Shown piece after piece: positions 1-9,388 of a DNA stretch of 21,556 bases. The DNA lies in contig JAHBMJ010002194.1 in assembly GCA_018398765.1 (NCBI GenBank), positions 1 through 21,556 of the forward strand. The letters are read 5' to 3'. The first letter of the stretch is position 1. Every line of letters starts with the position of its first letter. A program made the translations under genes and the position numbers. This DNA is from Chromera velia (lineage: Eukaryota; Sar; Chromeraceae). The notes under the pieces are model-generated. The model saw only the letters and a list, made by a program, of their open reading frames with translations, ran no database searches and was not told the origin of the DNA.

Positions 1-19
1 GTCCGCCTAAAGGTCCCAG

Positions 20-136
20 GTGGCGGCGGCGCACGACATTTTCAAGAACTGTCTGCACGCAGGAGTCCACTTCAGCACCTCCGACAGTCACTTTGGCTAC
101 AAGTTTGGCATGGGAGAACGCTACTCAGTTTTCTAA
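20..136 (+). CDS. 3' terminal exon of an unidentified gene (5' part outside window)
   Basis: An open frame from position 20 encodes 38 residues and ends at TAA 134-136. It starts directly after a possible acceptor (tcccag, 14-19), and the same frame has a stop at 8-10, so the coding part must begin at this splice site. The peptide looks like ordinary compact protein (HDIFKNCLHAG, then HFGYKFGMGERYSVF at the C-terminus) and not like microsatellite translation. I do not recognise the family. It is most likely the end of an enzyme-like protein whose upstream exons lie before the window. Coding status is moderately likely and function is unknown. Confidence 0.5.
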   Translation: MAAAHDIFKNCLHAGVHFSTSDSHFGYKFGMGERYSVF

Positions 137-451
137 AACATCCACTTCTTTCACCAAGACATTTTATTTCGAACAAACGAGGCCCCCACCTACTGTGGAA
201 AGTTGCCGCTGGAAACTTGCAGTTCTTTTTGACATTCTCTCGTTTGATCATCCGTCTCCCCGTCTCTAACCCTGTTTCACTTCTCTTCACCAAATCAGGA
301 TGTGTCAGAGCAGGGGCGTTTTTATTTTCGTGTGCATTCGCTACTCTCTTTCAAAATTGTCTGTGCTTTTTCAAAAAAACCCACGAAAACGAGACGAATC
401 GGAGTGACACTATTTTTCCGAGGCAGTAGAGGCAAGCATATCGACGAGAGA
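137..451. other. 3' flank, no gene seen
   Basis: Downstream of the terminal exon. It holds pyrimidine-rich unique sequence passing into the TC-rich tract. Short open frames on both strands show no protein-like composition, and no clear AATAAA signal is visible near the stop. Confidence 0.4.
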
Positions 452-498
452 TTCTCTCTCTTTCATTCCCTCCCTCCCTCCCTCCTTTCCTCCCCCCC

Positions 499-538
<40 letters not shown>

Positions 539-552
539 CATCTCTCTCTCCC

Positions 553-589
<37 letters not shown>
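452..589 (+). repeat. (TC)n microsatellite tract
   Basis: Interrupted TC/CCCT pyrimidine tract running straight into a short TG-rich stretch (590-612). The TC-then-TG order is the same as in the two larger cassettes downstream. Ser/Leu-rich (+) and Arg/Glu-rich (-) open frames here are translations of the repeat and not genes. Confidence 0.9.
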
Positions 590-595
<6 letters not shown>

Positions 596-610
596 GTGTA
601 CGTATGTGTG

Positions 611-862
611 TTTGCCCCCGCGTGCATATGTCAGCCTGTGAAACTAGCTCCGACACGCGCCGTGTACACCTTTGAATAGTCGATAGTGTGCGTCAGTATC
701 TTGCTATCTCCTTGGCCTTCTCTTTGCCTCTATCTGTCGTATATACTTCTTTTGCTATATTGTATTTGTCAGGTGCAGTACAAAGCATCCAATGAGGAAC
801 ATCAACACTAAGGCATATCCCTCTAGACTTACACGTGTTATTCGTCTCTTTCTAGCTCTCTC

Positions 863-914
<52 letters not shown>

Positions 915-1133
915 TCTGTCTTTTTCTCTCTATCTTTCCTTTCCTTTCTTTTTAGCTCGCTCGCACACTCTTTCTCTCTGTATATCTATGAATATCTCTT
1001 CTTGCTTTTTTGTGCATGTGCGTGTGCTGTGCATGATGTGTACACATTTACGTTTGTGTACGTGATTGTGTATGTGAACGGTACATGCGTGTGCACACGC
1101 GCGCGTATGTGTGTGTGTGTATGTGTGTGTGTA

Positions 1134-1179
<46 letters not shown>

Positions 1180-1452
1180 TGTGTGTGTGTGTTTGCCCCT
1201 GCATGCATATGTCAGCCTATGAAACTAACTCCCACGCGCACCGTATATACCTTTGAATAGTCAATAGTGTGATGAACTCTTTCTGTTACTCTGGTTGCTC
1301 TTTTCCTCTCTCTGTCTCCTCGGCTCTCTCTTTGCCTCTGTCTGTTGCACATGCTTCTTTTACTATATAGCATTTGTTAGGTGCAGTATAAAGCATCCAA
1401 TGAGGAATATTAACACTGAGGCATATCCCTTTGGACTTACAAATGTTATTCG

Positions 1453-1493
<41 letters not shown>

Positions 1494-1764
1494 CTCTCTC
1501 TCTCTCTCTCTTTCTCTCTCTTTCTTTTCTTCTGTCTCTTTTTCTCTATCTTTCCCTCCCTTTCTCTTCAGCTCGCTCGCTCACTCCTTCTCTCCGTATA
1601 TCAGAATCAGATTCTATGAATATCTTTTCTTGCTTTTCTGTGCATGTGCGTGTGCTGTGCATAATCTGTACACATTTGTATTTCTGTATGTAAATGGTAT
1701 ATGCGTGTGCATGTATGTGTGTGTGTGTGTATGTATGTGCGTGTGTGTGTGTGTCTGTCTGTCA

Positions 1765-1808
<44 letters not shown>

Positions 1809-1865
1809 GGGCATGTGTGTGTGTGTGTGTGTGTGTTTGTGTATGTGTGTATATGTATATGTGTC
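611..1865 (+). repeat. Tandem duplication of a ~0.6-kb TC/TG microsatellite cassette
   Basis: Two diverged direct copies, about 611-1191 and 1192-1865. Matching landmarks in order: a tttgcccc..gcatatgtcagcc block (611 and 1192), a ctttgaatagtc block, GTGCAGTA plus AAGCATCCAATGAGGAA (about 773 and 1381), a (TC)n tract (855-911 and 1455-1530), an agctcgctcg block, TGTGCATGTGCGTGTGCTGTGCAT (about 1011 and 1639), then (TG)n (1106-1193 and about 1716-1752). The second copy has an extra TC tract (about 1769-1806) inside its TG part. Landmark offsets grow from about 580 to 630 because the microsatellites differ in length. All open frames here are low-complexity repeat translation. Confidence 0.85.
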
Positions 1866-2290
1866 ATCGCATGGATATACTCCTTGACGTTTGTCGGCAT
1901 GTTCTCCTCCGTCACTGTTCGCTTATATACCTGACAAGCATGACTGCCTGCCCCGAGAACACCAGCTACTGCTGATCCCCTCGTATGTGTTTCTCTTGCC
2001 ATCTTTGTCGACGACGCAAATGGTGAAGAACATGCATCTTTATCTCTTCATATTCTTTTTATCCTTCATACTTCGAAAGTACATCTTCCCTCCGCATTCC
2101 TTTGCACACAGAAGCATATGTGATAGTCTGTGTATACCTCTTTTCAGTGCCTTCCTGCCTTTCTTCCTTTCATTCTCTTTTAAACTGGTTACACATCTCA
2201 TCGTGACACGGTCTTCACAATGTCTGCTGAGATCACAAAAGAATGCCCATTCTTCTTCTCTTTCTCAGACAAAATCGAAGGACCAGTAGC
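1866..2290. other. Spacer, no gene recognised
   Basis: Unique pyrimidine-rich sequence between the microsatellite cassettes and the AT-rich island. An open frame reaches 2289 on the + strand, but its peptide is Ser/Leu/Phe-rich with no domain, splice signals or start context that I can support. Confidence 0.4.
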
Positions 2291-3055
2291 GTGAAGTTCA
2301 GCTCATCCTTTTGAGGACTTTTTTATCACCAGTTTTCACGCCGACTCAGAACTTTACACAAAAATCTTACTAGAAAAACCAGTGTCAAAGTATACGTATA
2401 TAAAAATATATTAGAATTAGAATTAAATAGATGTGATTACAATGCATTACTGCCATTATATTCTTTATCTACTTCAAAAAATGTGTTTTAAAAAATGGGG
2501 TTATACACAAAAATGATCATCAATAGATTTTATTAATGATTCAGTTTAAAAAAAAAAAATCAAATCCTTAGGTTGTTAAATTTTTTTTTGTCCACACTTT
2601 TTTTTTAAATACATTTTTTATTGAAAACAAAAAAAGAAAAAAAGTTTTTTTCATACATTTGTTTTTTACAAGGCTCGCTGGAGTGTAGCTTGAAGTTCCG
2701 AAAATCTAGTATCTGTTTGATTCAGCCTATGATTCGATCTACATTGTGACAATTAAAACATATTATGCATCGTGAAATTTCTTTTCCGTGGGTACAAAAT
2801 ATTATAAAACAACTTACTAGCCCGGTCTCGCTATTTTTAGAATACTTTAGAACTATTATTGTTCATAATTTTTTATAATATGGTTGTCTAGGCCTGTTCC
2901 CATACTGCTATCGTATCAGTGTTATATACTAGGCTATGTACGTATTATGTACTATATATGCACAAACTTTAAGATTTAAAATTGCACAAATGACGCTGGA
3001 ATTGCAGCTCAGTGGATGACATAACATGACATAACAAACTAAGTTGCTCTTCTCG
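2291..3055. other. AT-rich intergenic island
   Basis: Strongly AT-rich sequence with long A and T runs around 2545-2665 and no open frame of note. Composition changes sharply on both sides: pyrimidine microsatellite before, GC-rich promoter-like DNA after. A short tandem of gacataac lies near 3018-3037. No transposon end or gene remnant is recognised. Confidence 0.7.
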
Positions 3056-3458
3056 TGATGGCTGGACATGGTGTATGTGGTGCACTCTAGCTGATGCTCT
3101 CACAAACCCGAACAGCGCGCTTAATTCCAGCGCGCCCTCCGCGCGCCACGGCCGTCAAGGCCGGGGCGCGTCCGAACTTGTGCAAATAGACGCGGTGCAT
3201 CTCACACGCGCGGCGCCGCGCGAGCTCTCACAAAAACATTCGCACCACATGCAAATAGACAATCTCAGAATGTCAGACTGCATGTCTTGTCTTTGGTGAT
3301 GTAGATAATCTAACTGTTGTGATGATATGGTGTGAGAGGTACATCCTTCATCATCCTTGTCCTGCACTTCCCGGCACACGCTGGCTTCTGTCGTCGCTTT
3401 CTTTACAGCTTTGACTGACCCTCCCTGAATCGTGCATGCTGCCGTTTTTCGGTCAAGA
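3056..3458 (+). promoter_or_regulatory. Probable promoter / 5' UTR of the ARF-fusion gene with GCGC-rich island
   Basis: A GC-rich block (about 3114-3225) with many GCGCGC steps sits 230-350 bases before the start codon. It contains TTAATTCCAGCGCG at 3121 and the direct repeat TGCAAATAGAC at 3181 and 3250. Similar GC blocks with a GCAAAT motif occur in both divergent spacers of this window, which supports a promoter role. The transcription start cannot be placed from sequence alone. Confidence 0.45.
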
Positions 3459-6400
3459 ATGCCCAAGAAGAGTTTTTTGGATAACCTGAAGGGCGTTCTC
3501 GGATTGGGGGGCGCGAAACAGTCCAGAGGATTGTTTCTAGGTCTGGACGCCAGTGGACGCACCACCCTCCTGTATCGACTCGTGCTGGGCGAGTGTGTGC
3601 CAACAATTCCAACCATAGGGTTCAATGTGGAGACAGTCACCCACCGCAACACGAATTTCACCTTGTGGGATGTCGGAGGATGCGATAAGATCCGGCCGTT
3701 ATGGAGACACTATTTTCAGGGGACGTGTGTGATGTTCTTTTTCGTGGACTCGGCCGACAGAGAGCGGCTGCAGGACGCATTTAAGGAAATCACCAAGTAC
3801 GTTCTCTGTGAAGACGCGCTGAAGGGCGTTCCCCTCGTGTTGGTCATGACAAAGCAGGCAAGTCTGCGAATGAGGACGGAGATTCGTGTATTGTTTTTCT
3901 CCCTATCCAAATCTGTATTCCGTTGAACAGCTGTCCAATGGGGGGTTTATTTGATTTTTTTTTTTCGAATTTCATAATAGGGATAAAAAAGCAATCCGCA
4001 AGCATGTGGGGCACGGATCTTTTTACTGTACGGAGGACCCCCGGCCCTGTGCCAGTCTAAAAGAAGGACGTCTCAAAGAGGTGAATCAGACGCTCTCCAT
4101 TGAACAAACGAAGAGGGACGAAGGATCAGGATGGAATGTCTCGCAAGTTGGTTGCGTCTTTTGTGTGCCTATGCATGTCCGACCCGCACCCCTCCTCTTC
4201 TAACCCGAATTTCGTGCGTGACACCTTCTTACGGTACTTCGTTAAAATCATGCAAAGCAGTGGAGTGCTGATCACGCCTTTCTTTCAAACATTCCATTGA
4301 CAGTACCACAGCAATTTTGAACCCTTCTGGTCTCCTCATCGTGACCGTCGCCCGAGTGTCGCTGTCGCAAGGACCCCTCCGAAAAACATTCATTGAGCAA
4401 ATATTTGACTGACTGACTGACTGCAGGACCTCCCTGGGTGTATGCCGCCCTCGGAGATTCTGGACAAACTGCAGGTGGAGAAAAACCTCAGGGGAAGGTG
4501 GTGGAAACATGTGGCGGTTGCGACTCCAGAGGGTACGTGGGTCTGTCGGCTTGTTTGTGTGTCTGTGTGTTTGCTCCGTTTTTCAGCCTGTCTGCCTGTC
4601 CGTCTGGCTGTCTGTACCTTTGCCTGTCTGTCGCTACAATCAGTGTGTCTGTCCGTCGTACACATCTCTTTCTCTGTCTGCCTCGCTCAGTTTTTCTCTC
4701 TCCCCCCTTCGTCTGTCTGACCATCCCACCCTGTCTGTTTCTCTCTCTCCCTCTGTGCCCCTTCCTGGGCCAGTTGGGGGGTTCTGCATTTCCCCCCTCT
4801 TTGGTGGATTGGTTGCCCTTCAATGCAGGTATTGGCATTGAAGAAGTAAAAGAGGCAATGTGGGAAGCCAACGAGGCGTTTCTCGCAGGCTCCTGTTCAT
4901 CTTCTTCTGCTGCCCCTCCCTCGGGATCGGCAGAGGGGGAGAAGGAGAAGGAGGAGGCAGAGAAAAGAAGGGAGGAGACAAAGGCGGGAGATCGGAATCT
5001 GAAGGGACAAAATATCGCGGAGGTCTTGGAAGACTGGCTGTCGAGAGAGGACGAGGAGGCTGAGGTGTTCCTTGCACATTTGGAGAATTTCACTCTGGAG
5101 TCGTGGGATCACTACACTCATCTCAGGATTGCTTGGTTACTCATCAACACCCACGGTCAGTCAGGCAGTGCGACCTCCTCATGCATCTCATGTCTGTACG
5201 TCTCTCTTTGCTCCGTTTTCTTCAACCGGATGTTTCTTCTGTGACGCTCAAACGGACAAACGAAAAGAAACAGAGGAATCCCTTCAGGTTGAGTGCAGCA
5301 AACTCGCACTTTGTTCGGTTGCCTCTTCGCTCCAGGCAATGCCATGCTCGTTGCAACCAGGCAGTCACCAAGCCACTCCTCAAGTCTGGTTGATTGTTCG
5401 AAGAAAAAAGGTCAATCGACCACAGACCGGGGCTTCAATTTCAAGTTATTTGAGACTTTTTGGAGCCAGAAAGACTGTACAGGTAAGCCAAAGAGACAGA
5501 AAAGTTAATGAATCAATGAGTGAATGGGGAGATGAGATGAATGGCTGAGCATTTGGATCCACACATGGAAGGTCGCCCTACAGGGAGGAGAGAGGGTTTC
5601 CGTTTGATCTTCGCACGGATAGAGGCGTTCATCAAGAACAGCGAGCTGACAAAAAGGGCAGACAGGCAGACCACATTCCACCAGACCATGACCTACTTCT
5701 GGGCCCACATGATCCACTATGCACTCGAGGCGGCAAGGGATCCACGGGCAAAGACAGACTTCAAGTTCTTCTTGGCATTCAACCCCCAGGTCCGTCCGTC
5801 CGTCCGTCCGTCCGTCCTAACGTTAGTCTTCCTTCTTCTATCTGTCTTCTGTTTCGTTTCCTCTCTCGCACATGTGTTCGTTCACGATCTTTCTTACCGA
5901 TTCTTCTTTCTTTCGGACTGGAGTACCCCTAAGTTTCTTCGTGTCACTTTTCTGACAAGTGGCTTGCTTACGTTGGCGTCCACAGACGCAAACCGTAGTG
6001 AGGATTCTTCCTTCGTTTCGCAGCCTTTCTCTTCCGGTTTTGGATCTGCGCTTCTTGAGTTCCTTTGTGTTCTTGTGTTCGTGGATTACTGTTTTCAAAT
6101 TTTATGTTGTTCTTCTTGTGCAGTTGTGCAACTCCGGTATGTTTCTCCATTTCTACGCAAAGGAGAGAATGCTCAACGATCCGAAGGCGCGCACAGAAGT
6201 CGTCCTGCCCGACCGAAAACCCCTGCCGTCTCTCATCTCCTCAATAGAAAGAGAGGGCCCCCTCCCACCGGCACACGAGCACCTGCCTGTGGGTGACAGC
6301 GTCTCTGACTCGCTCTTTCTTCAGCTCTTCGAGGGAAACCGTCTGCCTTCGTGGGGACACGCGGCTTTTATCAGGCTGATCTACTGCAGACTGAAGACGC

Positions 6401-6783
6401 AGGGACGTCGGAAGGCCACGGATTCTCTGTTCGCGTCTCTGAAGAATCTTCAGAAAGGGGCGTTCCACGAGACAAAAACGTATTTCTGGATTCAAATGGT
6501 CACACACGCACTCGCCACAGACTTCCACGCTTGCATCTTCGATAGTTCCTCAGATAAAGAAGAAAAGGCCGGTCCCGAAATGCCGGAGTTTGAAGACCTC
6601 ATGCAAGGGAAGGGGGGGGCGGGTCGATTTAGTTATGCGGCCTCAAAGCTACGCGAGTTGACTGTAGACACACAATTCTTCCACGCCTTCTATTCCAAAA
6701 AGCTCATCGAGTCAAAGGAGGCAGAGGAGTCGTTTGTTCTCCCTGATAAAAAGCCTCTGCCTTCATTTGCAGCACCCCGATAA
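3459..6783 (+). CDS. ARF-like (pseudo)GTPase domain fused to two tandem alpha-helical domains
   Basis: Model: join(3459..3857, 4427..4532, 4829..5155, 5584..5789, 6124..6783), 565 residues. Residues 1-189 follow the ARF family: amphipathic N-terminal helix, P-loop GLDASGRTT (28-36), switch [12 protein letters not shown] (50-60), [17 protein letters not shown] (70-86), TKQDLP (131-136) and an ATPEG-type G5. ARFs regulate membrane traffic or ciliary cargo through GTP switching. Here the P-loop Lys is Arg34, the catalytic Gln is Cys75 and the NKxD Asn is Thr131, so binding or hydrolysis is probably weak or lost. Gly2, the myristoylation site, is absent (M-P-K-K). A Ser/Glu/Lys linker (190-228) leads to two similar domains, about 245-382 and 407-560. 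Each has a His..Arg helix, then FHxTxTYFWxxMxxxAL, and ends in VLPD[RK]KPLPS. I recall similar proteins in bacteria but cannot name the family. The first intron is GC-AG. The start is the first ATG that gives the ARF N-terminus. Confidence 0.85.
4407..4422 (+). repeat. (GACT)n at the acceptor of intron 1
   Basis: Four GACT units end in ctgcag, so the microsatellite forms the pyrimidine/acceptor region of the intron before the exon that encodes the ARF KQD-L-P segment. Confidence 0.8.
5790..5817 (+). repeat. (GTCC)n beginning at the donor of intron 4
   Basis: Seven GTCC units start exactly at the predicted exon end, so the donor (GTCCGT) is the first unit of a tetranucleotide microsatellite. 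Slippage there would not alter the exon. Confidence 0.75.
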
Positions 6784-7143
6784 TGCGTCCCGAACCATAG
6801 ATCCCAGTGAATCCAGTCTAGCTGTACACTGTTTAGATTTCTGTATTATTTCTGTTCATAGAACAATGTGTTTGCGCCATATTGCACCCTGAGCGTTTCG
6901 CTTTTATATATGACAATCGGCTATTCACCTGTCCAGCTATTTCGTGGTCAATACAGTGTCTAGAGCAGTATGTCAGTGACAATATCTCAAAATTAGAAAA
7001 ACAGTAGGAGGTAAAACTTGTGTTATAGTTCTAGTACGATTCTTGAAAAAGAACTTCAAACATTTTAGTTATGACAGCTTTAATAGTTTAAACTCATATT
7101 GAACTAAACATTTATAATAACAATCTTAGTCAATCTATATTTT

Positions 7144-7250
7144 ATCATCATCATCATCATACGCTAATACCGTAACGCTATCGCCATTGGCCTATGAATA
7201 GGTGTCTAGCGTTTGGCGGCAACGCACGAGGCTGCGTCGAGGCAGTTCGG
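7144..7250 (+). repeat. ATC-repeat plus hairpin element, copy 1
   Basis: (ATC)5-6 at 7144-7160 is followed by a nested inverted repeat. The outer arms AACGCTA (7174-7180) and TAGCGTT (7207-7213) pair over 7 bp. The inner arms CCTAT (7191-7195) and ATAGG (7198-7202) pair around a 2-base loop. The following sequence is GC-richer than the AT-rich surroundings. The element recurs about 500 bases downstream in the same orientation. Confidence 0.7.
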
Positions 7251-7632
7251 TTCTTTACAACAGCGGTTCACTCTAGGGTTCACTTTGATTTATACTAGCT
7301 TATTAATTCATAAAAACCTATACATGCAGTCAAGCAGGAATTATGGAAACACCAGTATGATTCTATATGAACAATTGTAACATATTTTTCATATAAAAAA
7401 CTTTGAATAATGCATTATCTGAATTAGCATTTAATTTGAAGAAAAACGCAAAAAAAAAGTTTTGTAATTGTTTTACGCTAGGTTTTGTGCTACTTTTTAA
7501 AAACTTTATAGTAGTTTATACCATTTTATTTTCTCAACGTTGCTCACCATCTTACTAGCCATGTTAGCATGCCAGTGTGATCAATTAATACATATATTTT
7601 TAAAAAAATATAGAAGTCATATGAGTTTGAAC

Positions 7633-7633
<1 letters not shown>

Positions 7634-7664
<31 letters not shown>

Positions 7665-7727
7665 ACGCCATCGCTATCGGCCCATAATAGGCGTCTAGCG
7701 TTCGGCAAGTCACAATACGCAAGGCAG
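7634..7727 (+). repeat. ATC-repeat plus hairpin element, copy 2
   Basis: A longer (ATC)n at 7634-7664 precedes a sequence clearly related to copy 1 (ATCGSYMATYGGCC, ATAGG, GTCTAGCGTT). The arms CGCTA (7672-7676) and TAGCG (7696-7700) are kept. ACGCC (7665-7669) and GGCGT (7690-7694) offer an alternative stem. A dispersed repeat family is likely; its class is unknown. Confidence 0.7.
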
Positions 7728-7889
7728 ATTATTAAATGATGGACCTAGAAGCTCAGTAATATATTCTCTACATTTTATTTCTGAAAACTTAATTGAAGTC
7801 ACTTTATATATGAGTGATCGAAAAATGACCACACTGGTAGTAAAGAACGACTTCAATCAAGACGTCAATCAAAAACTGATTCAAAAGTT

Positions 7890-8529
7890 TCAAGAGGGCT
7901 TTGGAGGGAGCCAAGAATCAATTTCTTTCAGTGCCTGTTTAAGGTCAAGCCCTGAAGATTCGGCACCAGTAGAAATTGTCCCGTCTACCTGCCTGCCACT
8001 CTTCACTGCTGTGTGAGGTGTTGTTCCTAATCCTCTTTCCATGGACCACTTGCTTACACAGCTGTCGTCCGTCTCAAGGAACCAGCTCCACGAATGGAAA
8101 GGCTTCCGCCTCCCCGGATTCCCAATTTTTCCCCAAACAGACTCCAGACGGGGAAGGTCTGCTGCGTGCCGTCTCCTTGCCTCCTCCAGATCAGTGGAGT
8201 CGTAGACAAACTGCGTGACTCCGGGAGAGTCGAAGAGGCGCAGCTTTTCTGATCCCAGACGCAGACTCTCTCTTGCCTGAAAAAAAAAATGGACAGGGAA
8301 GGAATCCTTTCGGCCTTCGTGTATGCGCACAGTCTCAAATGTTGTGTCTGTCGGATTCGTTTCGGGAAAGTCAACTCTGTCCAATTATTCTCTTTTGTCT
8401 CTGCATTCAGCTTTCCCTTTTTTTTTCGTGTCTGCAATCTCCATTTCCTATTCCCTGATTTTACTGTCTCGAAGGCCTGCCCCGCCATCCCCTCCCACCC
8501 ATGCATCTGCAGGGTCCTCCCCCGATGCC

Positions 8530-8569
<40 letters not shown>

Positions 8570-9350
8570 ACTCACCGCATCTTCGGAGAGACTCCAGACG
8601 CTGTTGAGTTGACAGTCTCTCTCTTCCTTTTTGTCTTCCGATTCTCTCCCTGTTGGTTTGAGGAGCTTCAGAGAGGGCGGGAGAACGAACCAGTGGGAGA
8701 AGTCAACCAGCCGGGAGAAGCTGCCGTCGCTCTGGACGTTCCAGTCTCCTGCATGCAAAAACGAAAGCAGTGCACAACCGCGTGTAGGAGCTTCCACTAC
8801 AAATAGGAGTAGACCTGGCAACACGGTGAGTGAATATGCGTATTTCTGCAGACCCTCAGCACTATTCTCTTCCGTGACCGCGAATGACTGCGAAGGGCAT
8901 TCGATGTCTTCACTAGTTGGTCTTCGCTACACAGTACGTGTCTCTCCATGACAACTTAGAAGAAAAACGCAACACGGCAGCCTCATTGCTTCCCAAATGG
9001 ATCCGAATCTATACGCATATTTCAATCAAAATGCAAAGGGATGCATGAAGAAACCCACGCATGAAGTACTAACCGTCCCCCTCCTCTTTCTCACTCAGAC
9101 CCAGCCGGCAGAAGAGCGCCCGAGGTGCCTGCTCGGAAGAAATCCCGTACTTTTCCAGAATTTCCATCAGTCTTCCTCCAGACGGACTGAGCATCTGTTC
9201 GTGCTGTGCAACAGAGTAGAAGGCCGGCACTTCCGGTGAGGCGACCAACCTGCGGACGAAACCCGGAGCTGCTGAGTGAGTGAGTGAGTGAGTGAGTGAG
9301 TGAATTTGCATTCTTGTGAGCGAGAGAGCCGGGGGGGGGCGGAGGGGGGG

Positions 9351-9388
<38 letters not shown>

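Larger units (their letters stand above)
6784..7889. other. AT-rich convergent spacer
   Basis: Lies between the 3' ends of the ARF-fusion gene (+) and the unidentified gene on the - strand. Most of it is AT-rich without open frames. It contains two copies of an ATC-repeat/hairpin element (listed separately). A 68-codon + strand frame from 7810 runs into the antisense of the last exon of the - strand gene and is not considered coding. Confidence 0.7.

Noticed and set aside
440-1865. Microsatellite cassettes as a CRISPR-like array
   Set aside because: There are no short regular repeats with unique equal-length spacers, and the DNA is eukaryotic nuclear.
302-1975. Several open frames of 60-150 codons on both strands
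   Set aside because: They encode Ser/Leu, Cys/Val, His/Thr or Arg/Glu runs produced by (TC)n and (TG)n microsatellites and have no unique protein-like part or supported start.
4488-5093. 201-codon frame on the - strand
   Set aside because: Antisense of the ARF-fusion exons, rich in Ser/Arg from the Glu/Lys-coding linker.
4438-5244. Single 268-codon frame read as one protein
   Set aside because: Only 4829-5155 in this frame is exon. The part before it is an intron and continues the ARF domain only if spliced from 4532. The true second exon (4427-4532) is in a different frame.
7810-8016. 68-codon + strand frame
   Set aside because: Half of it is antisense to the last exon of the - strand gene, and the rest lies in the AT-rich spacer.
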